A stretch of DNA of 64,000 bases from Desulfosporosinus sp. OT (GCF_000224515.1 NZ_AGAF01000085.1:1-64000), one strand, 5' to 3'; positions 51,955-61,480 are shown, numbered from the stretch's first letter. Notes: generated by a model not told the origin, from the letters alone. Made by a program: numbers and translations.

Positions 51955-52580
51955 AGCCTCTACCACCGTCAAACCATTTATTTCACTGGTATTCTTACGA
52001 TTTCGAAAGTGTATCAAATTCGGAGTTTTTAAGCTGTTTTCAGACCTTTCTTTATGATAATTTCTGAGGAAAGAGAGGTCAAATTGAGAATCAACTACTT
52101 TGAAAAGCTAGTAAACACTGTAGAAATCTCGGTATTGATACAATTGTCAGAGCAAAAAACAATAATAATAACAGTTTGCGGTTAGTCAAAAAGAAGGCAA
52201 ATAAGTCGAAGGCCGTTGATGTTTGGGAAGATGAAAAAGGTTTTGAGAAAGTCGAAGTTTATGAGTCAAGATTTACTATGGACAACATGGAGCAGCCACT
52301 GCGTTTTGTAAAATTTGCGATTAAACACAAGGACAAGAAACGCTCACAAATCATGATTGTAACGACTTGTATGGATATGGCGCTCACGACATTGTTTAAA
52401 ATAATAAGAGCACGGTGGGATATTGAGAACTCAATCTTTAATAACTTAAAAACTGAATGTGGCTTAGAGCATTGCTTTGTGCATGGCGGAAAAGCAGTAG
52501 AAGCGGTGCTTTATTTGATATTTATTACATCCAATATCATCAATTATTTTTGCTTAGACGACTGAAAAACCATTTTTCAA
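51955..52580 (+). mobile_element. Degenerate IS copy with transposase C-terminus
   Basis: The left region (ACCGTCAAACCATTTATTTC, CAAATTCGGAGTTTTTAAG and the CCTTTC...GAAAGAG hairpin) is followed directly by the C-terminal transposase frame (52176-52562). That frame holds RFTMDNMEQPLRFVKFAIK, then IIRARWDIENSIFNNLKTE with the conserved catalytic Glu region, and SNIINYFCLDD. The N-terminal and middle parts are deleted. It is the best copy of the C-terminal half. Confidence 0.8.
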
Positions 52581-53634
52581 CTCAACGAGAAATGGTAAGG
52601 CTTTTATTAAAAAGGCTATATCTGCTGGAGTTTAGAGCCGATTTGGTTTTGAGCAGCGCATAGAGAATAGATATTTTAATTAAGAAGGCTAATTCTGGGG
52701 TAGGGGGAGGGAGCTCCTTCAAAAAGGCCATTCTCCGTGTACTATCTTTTATTCCAACACAAAACTTGGCTGTGTTAGACAGCAAGGTGATAAAAAAATC
52801 TTGTGTATCCAAATGGGTAGAATAAGTAAATCCATTTTAACTTTCGTCAAGCAACTACAAATAGAATAAGTGAAATTGAATGAAGCTATCGTAATGATAC
52901 ATTTTTATTTATTACCTATTCAACTATGCTTTAAAGAGTATTTTAGCGCATAGTTGAAAAGAATGCTAAATCTTCGCTTCAACATATCGAAATCTCAACA
53001 TCTAATCGGTCAACTCGCCTATTGAAATCCAATGGAATTGTCTCATTAGTTATATATGCCCTTAACCATTTATAAGCCCTATAGCAATGGGTCTCGTAGA
53101 TTAAGATGAATCGTACTAGGCTCATATCTTTAAAGCCTTAAATAGGCTCCTGGAGGCTGAGTTTTGTAATTGTCAGGTGAACCTACTAAACCAGTAACTA
53201 GAAAAGATTTTATGTAGTATAAGCTATCCACTGAAAGACGGCAACTGATTACTGTCAGAAGTTAAAACAAACTTGTCTGTAGCGCAGACATCATAAGTTC
53301 ACAACAAAAATGCAATGAAGCGCTCATAAATAATAGCCCGATAACTTGATGCAAGCAAAATCAAGCTATTAGGCTATTTTAGCACTACTCCCCTACGGTA
53401 TTAAATACACTACTTTACATAATATCTATTATCGGACCCAATTAAAAATTGTATCTTCGTAAAACGAGCAAAGCAAATTGACTCACCAATATCTGAACCT
53501 CTTTTATTTGTAAGTACGTATGAGAAGTCTTTCGCGCAGTTAAGTTTAGTAAGATTATATTTATGTATATATAAAAGTCACTAGTAAAAACTATCTACGT
53601 TGAACTACGTCTAAAAAAGTGAGGTTGTGCTTTT
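52581..53634. other. About 1 kb without genes
   Basis: AT-rich. It starts as the right flank of the IS copy. A hairpin AATAGCC...CTTGAT/ATCAAG...GGCTATT at about 53331-53376 could be a terminator. No frame with a ribosome site and no RNA gene was recognised. Confidence 0.5.
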
Positions 53635-54111
53635 ATGCTGTCCACATTATTTTATCCATCGTATATACTAATTGCTTTTATCGTTGTATTACTAACTATC
53701 CCCCAAAAAGATTTAAAAAAATACTTTATTTATGGCCTACTTTTCGGAGGATTTGGTGATGTCGTGGTAGTTGGTTTATTTCAGAATGTACTACATATTA
53801 TCTCGTTCAAAAATGCTGGCATTTTTAATGTTTTAGGGGAAAACTTACTTTCTCCTCCCAGTTGGATCTTAACCGTTATGATCTTTCTCCGTTTTTTACC
53901 ATATAAGATAAGAAAGTTATTTAAATACGCTTATGTGTTAGGATTTGGGGCTTTCAGTGTTGGATATGGTTATTTAGTTCATAATGTGGGCTTATTTGAT
54001 TTTAAACCCTGGTATTATCCCATCTTTGCTTATCTTACTTTTTTGTTCTGGTGGACAACTATTACTTGGGTATTCGTTAAAACAAGCTCTCTTATAAGGA
54101 ATCCCATTTAA
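53635..54111 (+). CDS. Small integral membrane protein, unknown
   Basis: 158 residues with four or five hydrophobic segments (about 5-22, 30-52, 76-88, 98-117, 125-150). Aromatic-rich final part (FKPWYYPIFAYLTFLFWWTT). Resembles membrane proteins of unknown function found in spore formers, but I cannot name the family with certainty. GAGGTTGTG lies upstream. Confidence 0.7.
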   Translation: MLSTLFYPSYILIAFIVVLLTIPQKDLKKYFIYGLLFGGFGDVVVVGLFQNVLHIISFKNAGIFNVLGENLLSPPSWILTVMIFLRFLPYKIRKLFKYAYVLGFGAFSVGYGYLVHNVGLFDFKPWYYPIFAYLTFLFWWTTITWVFVKTSSLIRNPI

Positions 54112-54365
54112 AGCACCTTTCCCTTGCTCTCAATCCTGCTATCTTAGAACCCGGGCTGAACACTATCTCGGAATGGATTTCCTTGATCCTTCTTCTCTCA
54201 GTGTTAGGTAGTAGCGTATGCTGTTAGACCCTTCTTTGAATACTTCTTTAATAAGCTTAATAAGATTGCAGCTTCTCCTCAACTAAAGGAATGATATGAT
54301 CTATTTTTTCCCTTCCGTAATAGGTAACATGAATTACTTGATTACCTATAAAGGCAAATATCTGT

Positions 54366-55453
54366 TTACTTATACTCGTCTGCAATATACATTTTATCAA
54401 GTTTCGAATTATTGATCACTTTTATTTCGGTATCTTCACGGTAAACGTTGCGTTTTATAAGATCGAGCGTTATATTTTCTGCCATTCCTGCAAAGGTGAG
54501 CCTGTAAAATTGAGTGGTTATACTAGGTGAATATTTCCCGCTTTTATCTTCCCAAGCCTCACCCTCAATAATTCCATGTTCATCTATTTCATACTGGACA
54601 GGTGCAAGTAGGCTCCAATCATATCTTACCCTATTCGCCCAATCAACATTATTTCCATTATAAACCTTCTCCCGCATAAACTTTGGATTTTGTTCTATTT
54701 CCTCAAGCCTTACAATTGGAAGATTAGTATTGCCTTCAGGAAGTGTGTAATCTTTGCTTTTGACAATTTGAACAACTGGTAGGCAAATAGTAATAAATGA
54801 TAAAATTAAAAATAGACCGGCCAATATACCACCAGTCAATCTGACTTTTCTAAAGTCCACTTCATGATTAATTGCCTTGTTTTGTAAATTGCCTTGTTTT
54901 GTAAAAGAGATTTTTTCAGCTTATGAATAGCCACGTAGTATTTTATGACAGAATAAAAAACATAAAGTTCAACAACTACAAGGAGTATTTGCTGAACAAA
55001 TTGACCCTTGATCATAAACACTGAATCATTGAGAAAAAAGGAACTAAAGATTAGGCCAAAGAATAGCAACATTACAATTGATATGATAATTAAATTGTTT
55101 TTCAAGCGTTTGTTTAAGTCTAACAAAGAAAATCCTTGCTCAATTGGGTCTGTATGTAACTCCGTAGTGCATGATTTCTCATCGGCCGAAAAAATATAAA
55201 AGCTCCCACTGTTTGTGACTATATCCCAGCCACAATCATGATAAACATCCAATTGTTCCAGTGAAGGTTCTTTTGATGACATTATATCAATTCTATATTT
55301 GGTTTCTTTAGATACTCCTTTTTCAAAGTATATAAAGATCCGTCCTATTCTTTTTAAATGAAAACCTTTTTTTGCCATGTCAGACAACCAGCTTTCATTC
55401 CGACCAATAGCATAGATGTCATCCAGCATTAGTCTTCTTACTATCATGCCCAT
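54366..55453 (-). pseudogene. DUF2812 membrane protein split by a 17-bp tandem duplication
   Basis: The left part of the protein starts at ATG 55453 behind GGAGG and encodes DUF2812 (YEKGVSKETKYRIDIM-like region, about 45-70) and two membrane segments, but ends at 54836. A second frame (from 54860) encodes another membrane segment and an extracellular domain. At the joint the 17 bases at 54870-54886 are repeated exactly at 54887-54903. Removing one copy restores a single frame (KAINHEVDFRKVRLTGG) of about 355 residues. DUF2812 genes usually pair with a PadR regulator, as here. Confidence 0.9.
54870..54903. repeat. 17-bp tandem duplication in the DUF2812 gene
   Basis: AATTGCCTTGTTTTGTA occurs twice head to tail. 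Seventeen is not a multiple of three, so it shifts the frame. Confidence 0.95.
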
Positions 55454-55454
55454 T

Positions 55455-55726
55455 TTAATCTCCCTCCTCCAATAGAACCCCATCTTGAATCATATCCTTT
55501 AGCCTTTGAAATTCTAGTTTAAGCGCGCCTCGGCCATCTTCACTACATCTTCACTAATAGTGTAGGTTTTTCTTCGCCCATCATCATTTAGTATTGCAAT
55601 GAGTCCATCCTTTTGTAGTCGTGAAAGGACTCCATACAATGTTCCCGGGCCCATTTTGATACGTCCATTGGATACTTGTTTCATCATGTCCCTCCATAAG
55701 TACTTGATCATGATATATCTACCCAA
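55455..55726 (-). pseudogene. PadR-family regulator with an 11-bp duplication
   Basis: The frame keeps the PadR winged-helix core (NGRIKMGPGTLYGVLSRLQ) and RRKTYTISED, then reads off to a stop at 55514. Just there TAGTGAAGATG is repeated in tandem (55535-55556 on the plus strand as CATCTTCACTA twice). Removing one copy restores GRGALKLEFQRLKDMIQDGV and an end at 55455, two bases before the DUF2812 start. The N-terminal first helix also seems lost or altered upstream of residue 15. It would have repressed the DUF2812 gene. Confidence 0.85.
55535..55556. repeat. 11-bp tandem duplication in the PadR gene
   Basis: CATCTTCACTA occurs twice head to tail and shifts the PadR frame. Confidence 0.95.
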
Positions 55727-55736
55727 TTACTTCCGT

Positions 55737-55758
55737 TGAGCTAATCAGCTCAACGCAT
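55737..55758. promoter_or_regulatory. Perfect-arm dyad upstream of the PadR relic
   Basis: CGTTGAGCT and AGCTCAACG flank AATC. It is placed as an operator would be ahead of the PadR gene, or may be a terminator of the upstream minus-strand genes. Confidence 0.5.
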
Positions 55759-55800
55759 ACTTCCAGGCCTAGTGCCTTATAATGTTCTTGCACATACTAA

Positions 55801-55929
55801 TTATAGTTCAGTCTTGATTTTGCTCTTGAGCATTTCTTTAATTTCCTTTATATCTGAGGCAATTCTGAACACCTTATAATAAATTATAAACAAAATAATC
55901 AGCGGTGCAAAAAAAAGTATACCTTCCAA
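55801..55929 (-). CDS. Small single-span membrane protein
   Basis: 42 residues from TTG 55929, with AAGGGGTGA upstream; longer starts lie inside the neighbouring gene. One hydrophobic segment (GILFFAPLIILFIIYY) is followed by a charged amphipathic tail (IKEIKEMLKSKIK). Small proteins of this shape accompany PadR/DUF2812-type operons. It follows the larger membrane gene by 32 bases. Confidence 0.55.
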   Translation of the reverse strand: MEGILFFAPLIILFIIYYKVFRIASDIKEIKEMLKSKIKTEL

Positions 55930-55961
55930 AAAACTCACCCCTTTCTTCTTGGATAGCAACC

Positions 55962-56492
55962 TCAAAATATTAAGCGCTGCAAAATATAAATGCTTATAAT
56001 CACAATTAAAATAATAGCCAATACAATGCCTAAGATAATATTCCACGCTAAATCTTCATTAGCAGTTTTGGATTTCTTTATTATTACAATGGAAATGTAA
56101 TTAATTAGAAAAATCGCGCCCAGAATTACTAGCGCAAAGTGTAAAGATTCTCTCAAGCCAAATAAAGGCCTTAGATCGATCGATGCCATTAACCTTATTT
56201 GCATGAATGCATTGAATCCTGTTATGGCAGAAAGAAAGTAGTAACTTATTATATTAATTCTTCTCTTTTTCCTTATAAACTCACTACCTTTTTTGCTGTA
56301 TGCACTGTAGAGTCCTGGATTCATAAAGCTTAGGAATTTGTCGTAGTATTCTCCTTTAATGCTAAATAAAATTGCCATCATTAAAAAGATAATTGCAAAT
56401 ATAAGTATAGTTATACCAGTTCCTATAGTGTTGTACAGTGAAAAAATTATTAATAGTAGTAATGCCGAAATTCCAAGAGACTTTAAACTAAT
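55962..56492 (-). CDS. Integral membrane protein, possible ATT start
   Basis: The frame is open from 56492 and includes about five hydrophobic segments. The first ATG is at 56381, but that would cut into the first segment and has no ribosome site. Upstream in frame, GGAGGGG sits at normal distance from ATT 56492, giving (M)SLKSLGISALLLLIIFSLYN. So either ATT is used or an ATG was mutated. About 176 residues with the long start. Family not recognised; same strand as the PadR/DUF2812 genes. Confidence 0.6.
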   Translation of the reverse strand: MSLKSLGISALLLLIIFSLYNTIGTGITILIFAIIFLMMAILFSIKGEYYDKFLSFMNPGLYSAYSKKGSEFIRKKRRINIISYYFLSAITGFNAFMQIRLMASIDLRPLFGLRESLHFALVILGAIFLINYISIVIIKKSKTANEDLAWNIILGIVLAIILIVIISIYILQRLIF

Positions 56493-56709
56493 TTAAATCC
56501 CCTCCAATGCTTATATTTTGAATCTCCTAATAACTTAACTCTAATACCTTCCACATTTTCCCTATATATCCTCCTAAGATCGAGGAAATATTCAAAAATA
56601 AAACAAAAACGCCAGACCACCCTAAAGCGATCTGACCGTTCGCGATCTTATCATTCTTACACTTGTTCGCTGGCTCCTTTGACAGCACATCTGGCCAAAG
56701 CAAAAACCT

Positions 56710-56907
56710 TTAAAAATCTTCCATCAACATCCGATAATGACATCTCGATAAACAATTTGTACTTGCGGAGCTGCACTCGAAGCCAACGATTTCCCCTTCA
56801 TACTCAGAGCCACCCTCTACACGATTGCGAAAAATCTTGATCTTAACAATTTTACTGACGATCGAACACGATTCTTCTCTGTTCTCAACCATCTGATTTT
56901 CGTTCAT
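56710..56907 (-). CDS. Small hypothetical protein after hprK copy 2
   Basis: 65 residues; the start ATG 56907 lies just after the hprK stop, so it is probably cotranscribed. The C-terminus has three spaced cysteines (CSSASTNCLSRCHY). Not recognised. Confidence 0.5.
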   Translation of the reverse strand: MNENQMVENREESCSIVSKIVKIKIFRNRVEGGSEYEGEIVGFECSSASTNCLSRCHYRMLMEDF

Positions 56908-56910
56908 TCT

Positions 56911-57807
56911 TTACTTGTCCCTATTAAAGTTGATACGCGTCTTGCTCTTAGCAGACATATTCCTACTTTGCATGACCGCAACTTCAATAATTGTTGCCAG
57001 ATTCCGCCCTGGGCGCACTGGAACCGTGATCTCTGGAATAGAAATCCCTAGTATTTCTCGTGTTTTAGGCGGATCAATCCCTAAACGATCATAAATTTTT
57101 TCTTGCTGCCATCCCTCTAAATGAACTATAAACTGAATTACTTTTTCACTTCTCACGGAACTAGCTCCAAACAACGTTGTCACATCCAGAACTCCTAAGC
57201 CGCGTAACTCAAGCAAATGTCGAATATTTGCCGGAGCGTTGCCCAACAATCGCTCTTCATCAACCCGGCGAACTTTTACGACATCATCGGCAACCAGCAA
57301 ATGCCCGTTTTTAATGAGTTCTAGAGCTACCTCGCTTTTACCAATTCCACTTTCGCCGGTGATCAAAACCCCTACTCCATATACATCGACTAAAACACCG
57401 TGTACAACCGTGACAGGAGCTAACTGATTGATGAGGTAACGAATCAACAAATAAAAGAGTTGAGTTGCAGTACGATGGGTCGTCAAGAGAGGAATCTTAC
57501 GTTCACTGGCTAATTCAATAAACTCCAGGGGAAGTGTTAGACCTCGGGTAATAATCACACAAGGTACTTCTGGAACCATTACTTGAGCAATTTTTACACG
57601 ACGCATAGAATCTTCAAATTGCTGAATTAGGCCTAATTCTGTCCGACCGTATACTTGAATCCGCTTGGGAGTCAAATGCTTTAAAAAACCAGCCAATTCA
57701 GCACTTGGACGTTTTAAGCTATACTCTGTGATTTCCCGGTCTAACCCCATATGCCCAGCTAGAACCTCAAAATCAAATTCCTCAACCAACTGGTTTACTG
57801 TAAGCAA
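56911..57807 (-). CDS. hprK: HPr kinase/phosphorylase (copy 2)
   Basis: 298 residues from TTG 57807 behind AGGGGTG; the longer frame has no ribosome site. It is very similar to the copy at 14643: same length, Walker A GESGIGKSE, LELRGLGVLDV and GISIPEITVPVRPGRN. It differs mainly in the N-terminal domain and in the tail (MSAKSKTRINFNRDK). No PTS genes lie nearby. It may act on the same HPr under other conditions, or on another HPr/Crh. Confidence 0.9.
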   Translation of the reverse strand: MLTVNQLVEEFDFEVLAGHMGLDREITEYSLKRPSAELAGFLKHLTPKRIQVYGRTELGLIQQFEDSMRRVKIAQVMVPEVPCVIITRGLTLPLEFIELASERKIPLLTTHRTATQLFYLLIRYLINQLAPVTVVHGVLVDVYGVGVLITGESGIGKSEVALELIKNGHLLVADDVVKVRRVDEERLLGNAPANIRHLLELRGLGVLDVTTLFGASSVRSEKVIQFIVHLEGWQQEKIYDRLGIDPPKTREILGISIPEITVPVRPGRNLATIIEVAVMQSRNMSAKSKTRINFNRDK

Positions 57808-58256
57808 ATTACACCCCTTCTTTCTTAATGAGTAATGGTGAACGGGGCGTAAGTCCCCTAAGGATTCAAACGAATGGTCCGTCAAAATCAAATTTTGTAA
57901 TCCGACTTAGTTTAATTTGTTTCGTATCACTCATTACTTCTAGTTTATCCACCGTATATCCTTCTTGAACAATTTCATTACAGTTAATAAGATTGATCCT
58001 TAGCTATTTTTGTATCATAACCCATTTATCTATAAGCTACTTATCATAACCCATTTATCTATAAGCTACTTATAATGAAGAGTCTTGGTTGCCGCACGGG
58101 CATTGGTAATTCCACTATAGCGATATTCTAGCTATTGATACACTTCTGAGCAACATCATAATTCATAGTGCTTCCAGTGTCCACTTCTTTCTCTAAAATA
58201 TTATATCTATAAACTCGATATTTTTGTCCTCTTGTTTGTGTCTATTTAAAGCTTAT
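57808..58256. other. Gene-free stretch with a tandem repeat
   Basis: Upstream region of hprK copy 2. It holds the 29-bp duplication at 58014-58071. Nothing else recognised. Confidence 0.5.
58014..58071. repeat. 29-bp tandem duplication
   Basis: A unit starting ATCATAACCCATTTATCTAT and ending AGCTACTT is present twice head to tail without mismatch. Confidence 0.95.
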
Positions 58257-58856
58257 TTATTTCAAATACATTTTTAGGATTAGTCCCCAGTCTGCCGCTT
58301 TAACTTCATCCTCAACGCCTTTTCCTCCAATAGTATATGAACCTTTATTTGAGGTTAATCCCCACACACTAAGCTCTTTACTATCCGTTACGTTGAGTTC
58401 TCCATCTATTTCAGCAGGACTATATCCATAGTTTTGATTAAATCTCTCTATGTATTTTGTTGAACCAACGTAACCATTAGCGTTACTAATTACGGTTTTC
58501 ATTATCATAGAATCCGATTTTTCCAGATCAGTACCAATAATATCTTTTAATGAAATGCTAACTTCTCCATTAAATTCATTGTTACTAATAATTGTCGATA
58601 CAATATCCTGAGAGTCTTTAAGCTTGCCATTCTCCCATATTTCATATCTAAGACATAGATTTTTCTTGTCACCCTGGTATTTAACCTCAACACAACCTGT
58701 TATCATATCCAAATGTGGTTCTAGCTTTTTAGCATCCCCTTTAAAGAGTTTACTAGGTGTCACTTTAATATAATTCTCAGACACATCATTCTCCTTGGTA
58801 CATCCCACAATTAAAAATAAGAAAATTAGAATAAAAGCAAATAATTTCTTAAATAT
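58257..58856 (-). CDS. Lipoprotein of unknown function, possible ATA start
   Basis: The usual-codon start GTG 58808 falls inside the signal peptide. Reading on upstream gives (M)FKKLFAFILIFLFLIVGC, a complete lipoprotein signal with lipobox LIVGC, from ATA 58856, with AGGAGG seven bases upstream. So ATA is used or an ATG has mutated. The mature protein of about 180 residues is beta-rich with no recognised family, and the end is GGKGVEDEVKAADWG plus a short tail. It would be anchored on the outer face of the membrane. Confidence 0.65.
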   Translation of the reverse strand: MFKKLFAFILIFLFLIVGCTKENDVSENYIKVTPSKLFKGDAKKLEPHLDMITGCVEVKYQGDKKNLCLRYEIWENGKLKDSQDIVSTIISNNEFNGEVSISLKDIIGTDLEKSDSMIMKTVISNANGYVGSTKYIERFNQNYGYSPAEIDGELNVTDSKELSVWGLTSNKGSYTIGGKGVEDEVKAADWGLILKMYLK

Positions 58857-59191
58857 ATTAATTCCTCCTCTACAAATTGCTTAACTCAAAATGACCTTAC
58901 AACATTTTGCAATGTATACGGACAATTTAAGTTAACGTGTATTTATTATCAATTGTTATTTCTACAAAATAACGAATATTCCTTCGTCAGGGCATAGAAA
59001 AGGGATCCGACTATTCGGATCCCTATAAAATAGAAGGTCAACTTTTTTTAACACTTTTGTAATGCCGATTTATGCCCATTTTTTGCCCAATTTAGTGCTC
59101 AATACCCATATAGAACAGATTATTCGCTGTTGCAAGGATTTATCGATGTATAAATTATGACTGCCTTTGTAAGACTGGGAGGATAACTTTA
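58857..59191. other. Gene-free stretch
   Basis: Holds the terminator at 59001-59024 and otherwise AT-rich sequence with no recognised gene. Confidence 0.5.
59001..59024 (-). terminator. Terminator of the dacF-type operon
   Basis: AGGGATCCGA pairs perfectly with TCGGATCCCT; on the minus strand TTTTC follows. Confidence 0.8.
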
Positions 59192-59428
59192 TTAGGACTT
59201 AATCTTATATTTATTACTATTCCGGTTACTACGGCTAACAACCTTTGGGTCTTCAGTATTCAACAGTATGTCATCAATCTCAATTTCAGCAAAGTCTCCC
59301 TCTGGAGCATTAATACATTGGCAGCAATTGTCACATTGTTTCGTAGGATCTAAATCACAAAGATCACATTCGCCGCATTCTGTACATACACGATTTTCTA
59401 ATACGCATGGTTCACCCAGGTTTTTCAA
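59192..59428 (-). CDS. Small cysteine-rich protein
   Basis: 78 residues from TTG 59428 behind GGAGG. The first half has nine or more cysteines in close pairs (CTECGECDLCDL, then CDNCCQC), suggesting metal or Fe-S binding. Similar small proteins occur next to dacF-type genes in Desulfitobacterium relatives. It starts 28 bases after the carboxypeptidase stop and is probably cotranscribed. Function unknown. Confidence 0.75.
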   Translation of the reverse strand: MKNLGEPCVLENRVCTECGECDLCDLDPTKQCDNCCQCINAPEGDFAEIEIDDILLNTEDPKVVSRSNRNSNKYKIKS

Positions 59429-59456
59429 GGTCTAAACCTCCAATTAATCAATTAAA

Positions 59457-60470
59457 TTAAAACATTCCAGGAGTCATAATCAGGGATCTGGGATCTTTAG
59501 CAAGGCCGCGAAGTGCAGCATTTGTTCGCTGTTCCGCCCAGCCCTCATCTAGTAACTTGATTGTATCTCTGTAGCGTTGTTTGCTACCTAATAAGACGAG
59601 TAACAAATCTCCGTCTGGTCTTGTGACATAGGATACAAGGCATTGCCCGGCTGCTGTAGTTGTACCAGTTTTGAGACCTTGGTCTCCAGGATAGATCCCC
59701 AGGAGACTGTTAGTATTCTGCACTTCGGCATAACGATTCATACCTCGCGCGTCTTTCCATTGAACGCTAGCGCTGGTTTCTTTAACGAATTTCATAAGCT
59801 CTTCATTCTTAAGAAAAAGACTGGCAATTTTACCTAAGTCATTGGCGGTCGTATAGTGGTCAGGGTCAGGTAGGCCATGTGGGTTCGTAAAATGACTATA
59901 TTGACACCCAAGTGTGGCTGCATATTGGTTCATTTCATCTGCAAAAGCTGGAATTGACCCACTGATTTTTACCGCAAGTGCTGCAGCCGCATCATTAGCA
60001 CTGTGGACATAAAGCGCAGTTAAGAGGTCATGGACCGATATTTCATCTCCCGGACTAAGCCCAAGTCGAGAACCGTCAATATTCACCTCTGAGCCCACAC
60101 GGACAATATCCGTTTCGTTCAAGTTCTGCAATGCGATGAGCCCGGTGAGAAGTTTTGTCGTACTGGCCGGTGCACGCTGTACGTCGGCATTGCTTGATTT
60201 TAGAGTCATAGTCGTTTGAGGGTCAATAAGCACGTAGCTTTCGTCAGACGTTGAAAGATCCGTTTTAGACGCAGCTGCAGTTGCTATAGTCGATATATTG
60301 GAACTGAGCAAGTTAGGTTTAGTCTCTGAGATAGCTGATAACGCTGAAGCGAAAAAGCTTTTGACAAAAGCTGGGTGAAAATTGTGGTATCCTACCAGCG
60401 ACAACAGACCAATTATTATGACGGATATAAATAAGATTGGCCTGTTGTAACGACGCTTAGTACGTTTCAA
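59457..60470 (-). CDS. D-alanyl-D-alanine carboxypeptidase (S11, DacF-like)
   Basis: 337 residues. An N-terminal anchor (about 12-28) leads to the S11 domain with the SxxK motif in ASTTKLLTG (about residue 102), SAND (about 157) and the KTG motif in LKTGTTTAAG (about 266). It removes terminal D-Ala from peptidoglycan stem peptides outside the membrane; DacF homologs act in sporulation. The C-terminal membrane-association domain of classical DacF is short or absent. TTG start. Cotranscribed with the Cys-rich gene. Confidence 0.9.
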   Translation of the reverse strand: MKRTKRRYNRPILFISVIIIGLLSLVGYHNFHPAFVKSFFASALSAISETKPNLLSSNISTIATAAASKTDLSTSDESYVLIDPQTTMTLKSSNADVQRAPASTTKLLTGLIALQNLNETDIVRVGSEVNIDGSRLGLSPGDEISVHDLLTALYVHSANDAAAALAVKISGSIPAFADEMNQYAATLGCQYSHFTNPHGLPDPDHYTTANDLGKIASLFLKNEELMKFVKETSASVQWKDARGMNRYAEVQNTNSLLGIYPGDQGLKTGTTTAAGQCLVSYVTRPDGDLLLVLLGSKQRYRDTIKLLDEGWAEQRTNAALRGLAKDPRSLIMTPGMF

Positions 60471-60584
60471 AAATTAACCCTCTTTTCGAGATTTTAAGCA
60501 CTTAACATGAAATTTAGCATATGCATCCATAGTCACGCCTACAAACAACGTTATTATAACGAATTTATAGACTTAGGGCAAGTT

Positions 60585-61376
60585 TTAATACTCGCTCCAA
60601 TGTTGCCATACTGCTAAAAATGGATAGGGATTGATCCATTGCCCGTTCGATAGTTCAATACCAAAATGAAGATGATCTGGTGTTGTTAAAGCATCTCCTG
60701 TGTGCCCCATAGTTCCCACAGACTCGCCTGCTTCGATCCGTTGACCTTTGACAAGCGTTGAAGAAATGTATTGCAGATGAGCATAGTAGTAGTAATTACC
60801 GTCATCACCTCGTACCCCAACACGTTCACCCCCCAGCCGGTTCCACCCTAATTGTTCGACTGTACCTCCACAGGTGCTGACAATGGGGGTTCCTTCTTTT
60901 GCAAAGAGATCCGTCCCTTCATGGCTCCGTTTGCCACCTTCCCGATCCGCCCCGAAACTATCTTCGAACCAGGTTGTTCCAATAACTGGGAAGATATACT
61001 TATTAGGTTGATAGTATGGATATTGTTTTAGAATCTCCCGATGTCTTTGAACTGTTCTAAGCGTATCTGCTGAAACTGCTGCCCAGTTTAAATCAACGAA
61101 TGGTACCTGGAGATTAAGCTGATTAACCAGCGGTTGAACGTCTTTCTCTGGCAGTGTCGAGCGTATAGCTAAAAGGTCCTCCCAGGAAATTGTTGGAGAT
61201 AGACGGTTTTCTTGTGTACACTGCTTAACTAAAGCTGGTGATATTGAACTTAGATACGGATAGACATCCGAAGGAATTGAGGGGGAGCGATGAAGGACCT
61301 GCCAGGCAACCATGGCAAGAAGAATGAGACAACTTAACTGAACCAACGCTCGCTGGAATGTCGATAGAATTTTCAT
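60585..61376 (-). CDS. M23-family (LytM) metallopeptidase, membrane-anchored
   Basis: 263 residues from ATG 61376. N-terminal anchor (about 8-27), a helical region, then the peptidase domain with zinc-site motifs HEGTDLFA (about residue 166) and HLHFGIE (about 239). It cuts peptidoglycan cross-bridges or acts in spore engulfment. It diverges from lexA; the LexA box at 61413 is only 37 bases from its start codon, so damage-controlled expression is possible. The longer start at 61451 would overlap that box. Confidence 0.88.
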   Translation of the reverse strand: MKILSTFQRALVQLSCLILLAMVAWQVLHRSPSIPSDVYPYLSSISPALVKQCTQENRLSPTISWEDLLAIRSTLPEKDVQPLVNQLNLQVPFVDLNWAAVSADTLRTVQRHREILKQYPYYQPNKYIFPVIGTTWFEDSFGADREGGKRSHEGTDLFAKEGTPIVSTCGGTVEQLGWNRLGGERVGVRGDDGNYYYYAHLQYISSTLVKGQRIEAGESVGTMGHTGDALTTPDHLHFGIELSNGQWINPYPFLAVWQHWSEY

Positions 61377-61412
61377 AGTCCTCCACCACTTTCCTCTGTT
61401 TTTGTGGTTTGA

Positions 61413-61452
61413 CGAACATTTGTTTGCACTTTGTTTCAATGAATGGTACAAT
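61413..61452 (+). promoter_or_regulatory. LexA box and lexA promoter
   Basis: CGAACATTTGTTTG (61413-61426) matches the Gram-positive box CGAACATATGTTCG at 12 of 14 positions. It overlaps the -35 TTGCAC (61424-61429), which is 17 bases from TACAAT (61447-61452). Autoregulation of lexA is well known in the family. Confidence 0.88.
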
Positions 61453-61480
61453 ATTGCTGAAAAGATGGGGGTGTGCGACT

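Noticed and set aside
58014..58071. CRISPR array
   Set aside because: Two adjacent perfect copies without spacers; a tandem duplication.
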